A stretch of 64,000 nucleotides of DNA from Saccoglossus kowalevskii (lineage: Eukaryota > Hemichordata > Enteropneusta > Harrimaniidae), in assembly GCF_000003605.2 (NCBI RefSeq), contig NW_003144526.1:24052-88051 (forward strand), read 5' to 3'. The notes under the pieces were generated by a model. It worked only from the letters and a program-made list of their open reading frames with translations. It made no database searches and had not been told where the DNA came from. The translations under genes were made by a program, and so were the position numbers. This document shows positions 24,261-36,015 of the stretch, in pieces (positions within the stretch are counted from its first letter, which is position 1; every line of letters starts with the position of its first letter).

Positions 24261-25140
24261 TTTGTAACACACACAGTGGTCTAAACAAAATGTGATACTT
24301 TGTCACACACACAGTGGTCTAAACAAAATGTGATACTTTGTCACATACACAGTGGTCTGAACAAAATGTGATACTTTATCACACATACAGTGATCTAAAC
24401 AAAATGTGATACTTTGTAACACACACAGTGGCCTAAACAAAATGTGATACTTTGTCACACACACAGTGGTCTAAACAAAATGTGATACTTTGTCACACAC
24501 ACAGTGGTCTAAACAAAATGTGATACTTTGACACATACAGTGATCTAAACAAAATGAGATACTTTTTCACACACACAGTGGTCTAAACAAAATGTGATAC
24601 TTTGTCACACACACAGTGGTCTAAACAAAATGAGATACTTTGTCACCACACAGTGGTCTAAATAAAATGTGATACTTTGTCACACACACAGTGGTCTAAA
24701 CAAAATGAGATACTTTGTCACACTCAGTGGTCTAAACAAAATGTGATACTTTGTAACACACACAGTGTGCTAAACAAAATGTGATACTTTGTCACACACA
24801 CATTGGTCTAAACAAAATGTGATACTTTGTCACACACACAGTGGTCTAAACAAAATGTGATACTTTGTCACACACACAGTGGTCTAAACAAAATGTTATA
24901 CTTTGTCACACACACAGTGTGCTAAACAAAATGTGATACTTTGTCACACACACAGTGGCCTAAAAAAATGTGATACTTTGTAACCCACACAGTGTGCTAA
25001 ACAAAATGCGATACTTTGTCACACTCACAGTGCTCTAAACAAAATGTTATACTTTGTAACACACACAGTGGTCTAAACAAAATGTGATACTTTATCACAC
25101 ACACAGTGTTCTGAACAAAATGTGATACTTTGTAACACAC
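24260..25140. repeat. Segment duplicated at 46020-46920
   Basis: Shared order: CACATACACAGTGGTCTGAAC, GTGATC, GTGGCC, TTTGACACATACAG (24529 and 46235), ATGAGATAC, CACCACACAG, TCTAAATAAAATG, CACACTCAG, GTGTGC, CATTGG, ATGTTATAC, GTGGCCTAAAAAAATG, the rare TAACCCACAC (24981 and 46759), ATGCGATAC and CACACTCACAGTGCTC. The displacement changes from 21,706 to 21,778 bp because two 36-bp units including CAGCGG are missing here. The order also resembles 5265-6600 and 52600-53340. Confidence 0.9.
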
Positions 25141-26683
25141 ACAGTGGTCTAAACAAAATGTGATACTTTGTCACACACACAGTGGTCTAAACAAAATGTG
25201 ATACTTTGTCACACACACAGTGGTCTAAACAAAATGTGATACTTTGTCACACACACAGTGTGCTAAACAAAATGTGATACTTTGTCACACACACAGTGGT
25301 CTAAACAAAATGTGATACTTTGTCACACACACAGTGGTCTAAACAAAATGTGATACGTTGTCACACACACAGTGGTCTAAACAAAATGTGATACTTTGTC
25401 ACACACACAGTGGTCTAAACAAAATGTGATACTTTGTCACACACACGGTGGTCAAAAAATGTGATACTTTGTCACACACACAGTGGTCTAAACAAAATGT
25501 TATATTTTGTCACATACAGCGTGTTAAACGAAATGTGTTACATTATCACACACACAGTGGTCTGAACAAAATGTGATACTTTGTAACACACACAGAGGTC
25601 TAAACAAAATGTGATACTTTATCACACACACAGTGGTCTGAACAAAATGTGATACTTTGTCACACACACAGTGGTCTGAACAAAATGTGATACTTTGTCA
25701 CACACACAGTGGTCTTAACAAAATGTGATACTTTGTCATACACACAGTGGTCTAAACAAAATGTGATACTTTGTAACACACACAGTGGTCTAAACAAAAT
25801 GTGATATTTTGTCACACACACAGTGTGCTAAACAAAATGTGATACTTTGTCACACACACAGTGGTCTAAACAAAATGTGATACTTTGTCACACACACAGT
25901 GGTCTAAACAAAATATGATACTTTGTAACACACACAGTGGCCTAAACAAAATGTGATACTTTGTCACACACACAGTGGTCTAAACAAAATGTGATACTTT
26001 GTCACACACACAGTGGTCTAAACAAAATGTGATACTTTGTTACACAGTTTGTCTAAACAAAATGTGATACTTTGTAACACATACAGTGGTCTAAAGAAAA
26101 TGTGATACTTTATTACACACTCAGTGGTATGAACAAAATGTGATACTTTGTCACACACACAGTGGTCTAAACAAAATGTGATACTTTGTCACACACACGG
26201 TGGTCAAAAAATGTGATACTTTGTCACACACACAGTGGTCTAAACAAAATGTTATACTTTGTCACATACAACGTGTTAAACGAAATGTGTTACATTATCA
26301 CACACACAGTGGTCTGAACAAAATGTGATACTTTATCACACACACAGTGGTCTAAACAAAATGTGACACTTTGCCACACACACATTGGTCTAAACAAAAA
26401 GTGATACTTTATCTCACTCAGTGTGCTAAACAAAATGTGATAATTTGTCACACACAGTGCTCTAAACAAAATGTGATATTTGTAACACACACAATGGTCT
26501 AAACAAAATGTGATACTTTATCACACACACAGTGGTCTGAACAAAATGTGATACTTTGTCACACACACAGTGGTCTGAACAAAATGTGATACTTTGTCAC
26601 ACACACAGTGGTCTAAACAAAATGTGATACTTTGTCACACACACAGTGGTCTAAACAAAATGTTATACTTTGTCACACACACA
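25141..26683. repeat. Mosaic with two AGCGTG-type marker units
   Basis: Near-consensus units fill 25141-25470. An AGCGTG marker unit lies at 25518 and an AACGTG form at 26270. The second is followed after only 95 bp by GTGACACTTTGCC, instead of the usual 283 bp, which shows an internal loss of 188 bp that is shared with the copy at 32477. Confidence 0.82.
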
Positions 26684-27780
26684 GTGTGCTAAACAAAATG
26701 TGATACTTTGTCACACACACAGTGGCCTAAAAAATGTGATACTTTGTAACACACACAGTGTGCTAAACAAAATGTGATACTTTGTCACACACACAGTGCT
26801 CTAAACAAAATGTTATACATTGTAACACACACAGTGGTCTAAACAAAATGTGATACTTTATCACACACACAGTGGTCTGAACAAAATGTGATACTTTGTC
26901 ACACACACAGTGCTCTAAACAAAATGTTATACTTTGTAACACACACAGTGGTCTAAACAAAATGTGATACTTTATCACACACACAGTGGTCTGAACAAAA
27001 TGTGATACTTTGTCACACACACAGTGGTCTGAACAAAATGTGATACTTTGTCACACACACAGTGGTCTAAACAAAATGTGATACTTTGTAACACACACAG
27101 TGGTCTAAACAAAATGTGATACTTTGTCACACACACAGTGGTCTAAACAAAATGTGATACTTTGTCACACACACAGTGGTCTAAACAAAATGTGATACTT
27201 TGTCACACACACAGTGGTCTAAACAAAATGAGATACTTTGTCACACACACAGTGGTCTAAACAAAATGTGATACTTTGTCACACACACAGTGGTCAAAAC
27301 AAAATGTGATACTTTGTCACACACACAGTGGTCTGAACAAAATGTGATACTTTGTCACACACACAGTGGTCTAAACAAAATGTGATACTTTGTCACACAC
27401 AGTGGTCTGAACAAAATGTGATACTTTGTCACTCACACATAGGTCTAAACAAAATGTGATACTTTGTCACACACAGTTGTCTAAACAAAATGTGATACTT
27501 TGTAACACAAACAGTGGTCTAAAGAAAATGTGATACTTTATCACACACTCAGTGGTATGAACAAAATGTGATACTTTGTCACACACACAGTGGTCTAAAC
27601 AAAATGTTATACTTTGTAACACACACGGTGGTCTAAACAAAATGTGATACTTTATCACACACACAGTGGTCTGAACAAAATGTGATACTTTGTCACACAC
27701 ACACAGTGGTCTGAACAAAATGTGATACTTTGTCACACACAGTGGTCTAAACAAAATGTGATACTTTGTAACACACACAG
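26684..27780. repeat. Second copy of the 4.2-kb and 0.4-kb segments, joined
   Basis: 26684-27467 matches 4161-4945, and 27467-27750 matches 400-690. Thus two segments that lie 3.5 kb apart at the left edge are contiguous here. The longest open frame in the window (103 codons, minus strand, 27467-27778) falls in this block and simply reads through eight satellite units. Confidence 0.87.
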
Positions 27781-29480
27781 CGGTCTAAACAAAATGAGAT
27801 ACTTTGTCACACTCAGTGGTCTAAACAAAATGTGATACTTTGTAACACACACAGTGTGCTAAATAAAAATGTGATACTTTGTCACATACACATTGGTCTA
27901 AACAAAATGTGATACTTTGTCACACACACAGTGGTCTAAACAAAATGTGATACTTTGTCACACACAGTGGTCTAAACAAAATGTGATACTTTGTCACACA
28001 CACAGTGGTCTAAAAAATGTGATACTTTGTCACACACACAGTGGTCTAAACAAAATGTTATACTTTGTCACACACACAGTGTGCTAAACAAAATGTGATA
28101 CTTTGTCACACACACAGTGGCCTAAAAAAATGTGATACTTTGTAACACACACAGTGTGCTAAACAAAATGTGATACTTTGTCACACACACAGTGCTTTAA
28201 ACAAAATGTTATACTTTGTAACACACACAGTGGTCTAAACAAAATGTGATACTTTATCACACACACAGTGGTCTGAACAAAATGTGATACTTTGTCACAC
28301 ACACAGTGGTCTGAACAAAATGTGATACTTTGTCACACACACAGTGGTCTAAACAAAATGTGATACTTTGTCACACACACAGTGGTCTAAAAAATGTGAT
28401 ACTTTGTCACACACACAGTGGTCTAAACAAAATGTTATACTTTGTCACACACACAGTGTGCTAAACAAAATGTGATACTTTGTCACACACACAGTGGCCT
28501 AACAAAATGTGATACTTTGTAACACACTCAGTGTGCTAAACAAAATGTGATACTTTGTAACACACACAGTGGTCTGAACAAAATGTGATACTTTGTCACA
28601 CACACATTGGTCTAAACAAAATGTGATACTTTGTCACACACACAGTGGTCTAAACAAAATGTGATACTTTGTCACACACACAGTGGTCTAAACAAAATGT
28701 TATACTTTGTCACACACACAGTGTGCTAAACAAAATGTGATACTTTGTCACACACACAGTGGTCTGAACAAAATGTGATACTTTGTCACACACACAGTGG
28801 TCTAAACAAAATGTGATACTTTGTCACACACACAGTGGTCTAAACAAAATGTGATACTTTGTCACACACACAGTTGTCTAAACAAAATGTGATACTTTGT
28901 CACACACACACAGTGCTCTAAACAAAATGTTATACTTTGTAACACACACAGTGGTCTAAACAAAATGAGATACTTTATCACACACACAGTGGTCTGAACA
29001 AAATGTGATACTTTGTCACACACACAGTGGTCTGAACAAAATGAGATACTTTGTCACACACACAGTGGTCTAAACAAAATGTGATACTTTGTCACACACA
29101 CAGTGGTCTAAACAAAATGTGATATTTTGTCACACACACAGTGGTCTAAACAAAATGTGATACTTTGTAACACACACAGTGGTCTAAACAAAATGTGATA
29201 CTTTGTCACACACACAGTGGTCTAAACAAAATGTGATACTTTGTCACACACACAGTGGTCTAAACAAAATGTGATACTTTATCACACACACAGTGGTCTA
29301 AACAAAATGTGATACTTTGTAACACACACAGTGTGCTAAACAAAATGTGATACTTTGTCACACACACATTGGTCTAAACAAAATGTGATACTTTGTCACA
29401 CACACATTGGTCTAAACAAAATGTGATACTTTGTCACACACACAGTGGTCTAAACAAAATGTGATACTTTGTCACACACA
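27781..29480. repeat. Mosaic with repeated ATGTTATAC / GTGTGC modules
   Basis: The order TCTAAAAAATG, ATGTTATAC, GTGTGC, GTGGCCTAAAA or GTGGCCTAACA, CTTTGTAAC occurs near 28010-28150 and again near 28390-28550. From 28560 to 29480 near-consensus units dominate, with a (CA)6 unit near 28905. No unique sequence is seen. Confidence 0.78.
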
Positions 29481-30340
29481 CAGTGTGCTAAACAAAATGA
29501 GATACTTTGTCACCACACAGTGGTCTAAATAAAATGTGATACTTTGTCACACACACAGTGGTCTAAACAAAATGTGATACTTTGTCACACACAGTGGTCT
29601 AAACAAAAAGTGATACTTTATCACACACACATTGTGCTAAACAAAATGTGATACTTTGTCACACATACAGTGTGCTAAACAAAATGTGATACTTTGTCAC
29701 ACACACAGTGCTCTAAACAAAATGTGATACTTTGTAACACACACAGTGGTCTAAACAAAATGAGATACTTTGTCACCACACAGTGGTCTAAATAAAATGT
29801 GATACTTTGTCACACACACATTGTGCTAAACAAAATGTGATACTTTGTCACACATACAGTGTGCTAAACAAAATGTGATACTTTGTCACACACACAGTGC
29901 TCTAAACAAAATGTGATACTTTGTAACACACACAGTGGTCTAAACAAAATGTGATACTTTATCACACACACAGTGGTCTGAACAAAATGTGATACTTTGT
30001 CACACACACAGTGGTCTGAACAAAATGTGATACTTTGTCACACACACAGTGGTCTAAACAAAATGTGATACTTTGTCATACACACAGTGTGCTAAACAAA
30101 ATGTGATACTTTGTAACACACACAGTGGTCTAAACAAAATGTGATACTTTGTCACACACACAGTGGTCTAATCAAAATGTGATACTTTGTCACATACACA
30201 GTGGTCTGAACAAAATGTGATACTTTATCACACATACAGTGATCTAAACAAAATGTGATATTTTGTAACACACACACAGTGGCCTAAACAAAATGTGATA
30301 CTTTGTCACACACACCGTGGTCCAAACAAAATGTGATATA
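29480..30340. repeat. Five-unit duplication (189 bp) and following module
   Basis: CATTGTGCTAAAC, CACATACAGTGTGC, GTGCTCTAAAC and CTTTGTAAC occur from about 29630 and again 189 bp later from about 29820. CACCACACAG with TCTAAATAAAATG also appears twice (near 29515 and 29775). The block then runs into the TCTGAAC pair, GTGTGC and the GTGATC / GTGGCC trio. Confidence 0.85.
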
Positions 30341-31080
30341 TTGTAACACACACAGTGGTCTAAACAAAATGAGATACTTTGTCTCACACAGTGGTCTAAA
30401 CAGAATGTTATACTTTATCACACACACAGTGGTCTAAACAAAATGTGATACTTTGTCACACACACAGTGTTCTAAACAAAATGTGATACTTTGTCACACA
30501 CAGTGGTCTGAACAAAATGTGATACTTTGTCACTCACACATAGGTCTAAACAAAATGTGATACTTTGTCACACACAGTTGTCTAAACAAAATTAGATACT
30601 TTGTAACACAAACAGTGGTCTAAACAAAATGTGATACTTTATCACACACACAGTGGTCTGAACAAAATGTGATACTTTGTCACACACACAGTGGTCTAAA
30701 CAAAATGTGATACTTTGTCACACACACAGTGGTGTAAACAAAATGTGATACTTTGTAGCACACACAGTGGTCTAAACAAAATGTGATATTTTGTAACACA
30801 CACAGTGGTATAAACAAAATGAGATACTTTGTCTCACACAGTGGTCTAAACAAAATGTTATACTTTATCACACACACAGTGGTCTAAACAAAATGTGATA
30901 CTTTGTCACACACACAGTGTTCTAAACAAAATGTGATACTTTGTCACACACAGTGGTCTGAACAAAATGTGATACTTTGTCACTCACACATAGGTCTAAA
31001 CAAAATGTGATACTTTGTCACACACAGTGGTCTGAACAAAATGTGATACTTTGTCACTCACACATAGGTCTAAACAAAAT
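30340..31080. repeat. 12-unit (450-bp) and 2-unit (74-bp) duplications
   Basis: ATAGGTCT units have their T at 30541, 30991 and 31065. The 450-bp interval equals 12 units with three two-base losses and resembles the 488-bp HOR with one unit missing. The 74-bp interval is a dimer (a TCTGAAC unit plus the ATAGGTCT unit) repeated in direct tandem. Confidence 0.88.
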
Positions 31081-31399
31081 GTGATACTTTGTCACACACA
31101 GTGGTCTAAACAAAATGTGATACTTTGTCACACACACAGTGTGCTAAACGAAATGTGATACTTTATCACACACACAGTGGTCTAAACAAAATGTGATACT
31201 TTGTCACACACACAGTGGTCTAAACAAAATGTGATACTTTATCACACACACAGTGGTCTAAACAAAATGTGATACTTTGTAACACACACAGCGGTCTAAA
31301 CAAAATGAGATACTTTGTCACACTCAGTGGTCTAAACAAAATGTGATACTTTGTAACACACACAGTGTGCTAAACAAAATGTGATACTCTGTCACACAC

Positions 31400-33250
31400 A
31401 TTGGTCTAAACAAAATGTGATACTTTGTCACACACACAGTGGTCTAAACAAAATGTGATACTTTGTCACACACAGTTGTCTAAACAAAATGTGATTCTTT
31501 GTCAGACACACAGTGGTCTAAAAAATGTGATACTTTGTCACACACACAGTGGTCTAAACAAAATGTTAAACTTTGTCACACACACAGCGTGCTAAACAAA
31601 ATGTGATACTTTGTCACACACACAGTGGCCTAAAAATGTGATACTTTGTAACACACACAGTGGTCTGAACAAATGTGATACTTTGTCACACACAGTGGTC
31701 TAAACAAAATGTGATACTTTGTAACACACACAGCGGTCTAAACAAAATGAGATACTTTGTCACACTCAGTGGTCTAAACAAAATGTGATACTTTGTAACA
31801 CACACAGTGTGCTAAACAAAATGTGATACTTTGTCACACACACATTGGTCTAAAACAAAAATGTGATACTTTGTCACACACTCACTGGTCTAAACAAAAT
31901 GTGATACTTTTGTCACACACAGTGGTCTAAACAAAATGTGATACTTTGTCACACACACAGTGGTCTAAAAAATGTGATACTTTGTCACACACACAGTGGT
32001 CTAAACAAAATGTTATACTTTGTCACGCACACAGTGTGCTAAACAAAATGTGATACTTTCTCACACACACAGTGGCCTAAAAAAATGTGATACTTTGTAA
32101 CACACACAGTGTGCTAAACAAAATGTGATACTTTGTCGCACACACAGTGGTGTAAACAAAATGTGATACTTTGTCACACACAGTGGTCTGAACAAAATGT
32201 GATACTTTGTCACTCACACAGTGGTCTAAACAAAATGTGATACTTTGTCACACAGTTGTCTAAACAAAATGTGATACTTTGTAACACAAACAGTGGTCTA
32301 AAGAAAATGTGATACTTTATTACACACTCAGTGGTATGAACAAAATGTGATACTTTGTCACACACACAGTGGTCTAAACAAAATGTGATACTTTGTCACA
32401 CACACGGTGGTCAAAAAATGTGATACTTTGTCACACACACAGTGGTCTAAACAAAATGTTATACTTTGTCACATACAGCGTGTTAAACGAAATGTGTTAC
32501 ATTATCACACACACAGTGGTCTGAACAAAATGTGATACTTTATCACACACACAGTGGTCTAAACAAAATGTGACACTTTGCCACACACACAGTGGTCTAA
32601 ACAAAAAGTGATACTTTATCACACACAGTGTGCTAAACAAAATGTGATACTTTGTCACACACAGTGCTCTAAACAAAATGTGATACTTTGTAACACACAC
32701 AGTGGTCTAAACAAAATGTGATACTTTATCACACACACAGTGGTCTGAACAAAATGTGATACTTTGTCACACACACAGTGGTCTGAACAAAATGTGATAC
32801 TTTGTCACACACACAGTGGTCTAAACAAAATGTGATACTTTGTCATACACACAGTGGTCTAAACAAAATGTGATACTTTGTAACACACACAGTGTGCTAA
32901 ACAAAATGTGATACTTTGTCACACACAGTTGTCTAAACAAAATGTGATTCTTTGTCAGACACACAGTGGTCTAAAAAATGTGATACTTTGTCACACACAC
33001 AGTGGTCTAAACAAAATGTTAAACTTTGTCACACACACAGCGTGCTAAACAAAATGTGATACTTTGTCACACACACAGTGGCCTAAAAAATGTGATACTT
33101 TGTAACACACACAGTGGTCTGAACAAATGTGATACTTTGTCACACACAGTGGTCTAAACAAAATGTGATACTTTGTAACACACACAGCGGTCTAAACAAA
33201 ATGAGATACTTTGTCACACTCAGTGGTCTAAACAAAATGTGATACTTTGT
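31400..33250. repeat. Duplication displaced by 1,453 bp
   Basis: A rare set of variants is shared: GTGATTCTTTGTCAGAC (31491 and 32944), TCTAAAAAATG, ATGTTAAACTTTG, CAGCGTGCTAAAC, GTGGCCTAAAA, GAACAAATG, CAGCGG and CACACTCAG. About 330 bp match. Between the copies are an indel-rich tract near 31640-31920, the CAGTTGTC / TCTAAAG / GGTATGAAC module, and the AGCGTG marker at 32477 with the 188-bp internal loss. Confidence 0.88.
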
Positions 33251-33424
33251 AACACACACATTGGTCTAAACAAAATGTGATACTTTGTCACACACAGTGG
33301 TCTAAACAAAATGTGATACTTTGTCACACACACAGTGGTCTAAAAAATGTGATACTTTGTCACACACACAGTGGTCTAAACAAAATGTTATACTTTGTCA
33401 CACACACAGTGTGCTAAACAAAAT

Positions 33425-33965
33425 GTGATACTTTGTAACACACACAGTGGTCTAAACAAAATGTGATATTTTGTCATACACACAGTGTGCTAAACAAAAT
33501 GTGATACTTTGTCACACACACAGTGCTTTAAACAAAATGTTATACTTTGTAACACACACAGTGGTCTAAACAAAATGTGATACTTTATCACACACACAGT
33601 GGTCTGAACAAAATGTGATACTTTGTCACACACACAGTGGTCTGAACAAAATGTGATACTTTGTCACACACACAGTGGTCTAAACAAAATGTGATACTTT
33701 GTAACACACACAGTGGTCTAAACAAAATGTGATATTTTGTCATACACACAGTGTGCTAAACAAAATGTGATACTTTGTCACACACACAGTGCTTTAAACA
33801 AAATGTTATACTTTGTAACACACACAGTGGTCTAAACAAAATGTGATACTTTATCACACACACAGTGGTCTGAACAAAATGTGATACTTTGTCACACACA
33901 CAGTGGTCTGAACAAAATGTGATACTTTGTCACACACACAGTGGTCTAAACAAAATGTGATACTT
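33425..33965. repeat. Seven-unit tandem duplication, 266-bp period
   Basis: GATATTTTGTCATAC lies at 33465 and 33731, exactly 7 x 38 bp apart. Both copies contain, in order, CTTTGTAAC, GATATTTTG, GTGTGC, GTGCTTTAAAC with ATGTTATAC, CTTTGTAAC, CTTTATCAC, TCTGAAC and TCTGAAC. A third copy starts at about 35385 (GATATT at 35423). The two adjacent copies look identical as far as read. Confidence 0.92.
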
Positions 33966-36015
33966 TATCACACACACAGTGGTCTAAACAAAATGTGATA
34001 CTTTGTCACACACACAGTGGTCTAAACAAAATGAGATACTTTGTCACCACACAGTGGTCTAAACAAAATGTGATACTTTATCACACACACAGTGGTCTAA
34101 ACAAAATGTGATTCTTTGTCACACACACACAGTGGTCTGAACAAAATGTGATACTTTGTCACACACACAGTGGTCTAAACAAAATGAGATACTTTGTCAC
34201 ACACACAGTGGTCTAAACAAAATGTGATACTTTGTCACACACACAGTGGTCTAAACAAAATGAGATACTTTGTCACCACACAGTGGTCTAAACAAAATGT
34301 GATACTTTGTCACACACACAGTGGTCAAAACAAAATGTGATACTTTGTCACACACACAGTGGTCTGAACAAAATGTGATACTTTGTCACACACACAGTGG
34401 TCTAAACAAAATGTGATACTTTGTCACACACAGTGGTCTGAACAAAATGTGATACTTTGTCACTCACACATAGGTCTAAACAAAATGTGATACTTTGTCA
34501 CACACAGTTGTCTAAACAAAATGTGATACTTTGTAACACAAACAGTGGTCTAAAGAAAATGTGATACTTTATCACACACTCAGTTGTATGAACAAAATGT
34601 GATACTTTGTCACACACACAGTGGTCTAAACAAAATGTTATACTTTGTAACACACACAGTGGTCTAAACAAAATGTGATACTTTATCACACACACAGTGG
34701 TCTGAACAAAATGTGATTCTTTGTCACACACACAGTGGCCTGAACAAAATGTGATACTTTGTCACACACAGTGGTCTAAACAAAATGTGATACTTTGTAA
34801 CACACACAGCGGTCTAAACAAAATGAGATACTTTGTCACACTCAGTGGTCTAAACAAAATGTGATACTTTGTAACACACACAGTGTGCTAAACAAAATGT
34901 GATACTTTGTCACACACACATTGGTCTAAACAAAATGTGATACTTTGTCACACACACAGTGGTCTAAACAAAATGTGATACTTTGTCACACACTGTGGTC
35001 TAAACAAAATGTGATACTTTGTCACACACACAGTGGTCTAAAAAATGTGATACTTTGTCACACACACAGTGGTCTAAACAAAATGTTATACTTTGTCACA
35101 CACACAGTGTGCTAAACAAAATGTGATACTTTGTCACACACACAGTGGCCTAACAAAATGTGATACTTTGTAACACACACAGTGTGCTAAACAAAATGTG
35201 ATACTTTGTCACACACACAGTGGTCTGAACAAAATGTGATACTTTGTCACACACAGTGGTCTAAACAAAATGTGATACTTTGTCACACACACAGTGGTCT
35301 AAAAAATGTGATACTTTGTCACACACACAGTGGTCTAAACAAAATGTTATACTTTGTCACACACACAGTGTGCTAAACAAAATGTGATACTTTGTAACAC
35401 ACACAGTGGTCTAAACAAAATGTGATATTTTGTCATACACACAGTGTGCTAAACAAAATGTGATACTTTGTCACACACACAGTGCTTTAAACAAAATGTT
35501 ATACTTTGTAACACACACAGTGGTCTAAACAAAATGTGATACTTTATCACACACACAGTGGTCTGAACAAAATGTGATACTTTGTCACACACACAGTGGT
35601 CTGAACAAAATGTGATACTTTGTCACACACACAGTGGTCTAAACAAAATGTGATACTTTGTAACACACACAGTGGTCTAAACAAAATGTGATACTTTGTC
35701 ACACACACAGTGGTCTAAACAAAATGAGATACTTTGTCACACACACAGTGGTCTAAACAAAATGTGATACTTTGTCACACACACAGTGGTCTAAACAAAA
35801 TGAGATACTTTGTCACCACACAGTGGTCTAAACAAAATGTGATACTTTGTCACCCACACAGTGGTCTAAACAAAATGTGATACTTTGTCACACACACTGG
35901 TCTAAACAAAATGTGATACTTTGTCACACACAAACTGGTCTAAACAAAATGAGATACTTTGTCACACACACAGTGGTCTAAACAAAATGTGATACTTTGT
36001 CACACACACAGTGGT
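33966..36015. repeat. Mosaic including copies of 0.4-kb, 27.3-kb and 33.4-kb segments
   Basis: 34290-34780 matches about 27260-27750 (ATAGGTCT at 34471 and 27440, displacement 7,031 bp). 34790-35160 repeats the CAGCGG, CACACTCAG, GTGTGC, CATTGG order of 27770-28130. 35385-35660 is a third copy of the 266-bp repeat. From 35660 to 36015 units are near consensus with alternating ATGAGATAC forms. Confidence 0.83.

Noticed and set aside
27467-27778. Minus-strand open frame of 103 codons, and about twenty others of 60-99 codons across the window
   Set aside because: All read straight through satellite units, have the same repeated residues, no ribosome-binding or splice context, and depend on which variants happen to remove stop codons. 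They are not called as genes.
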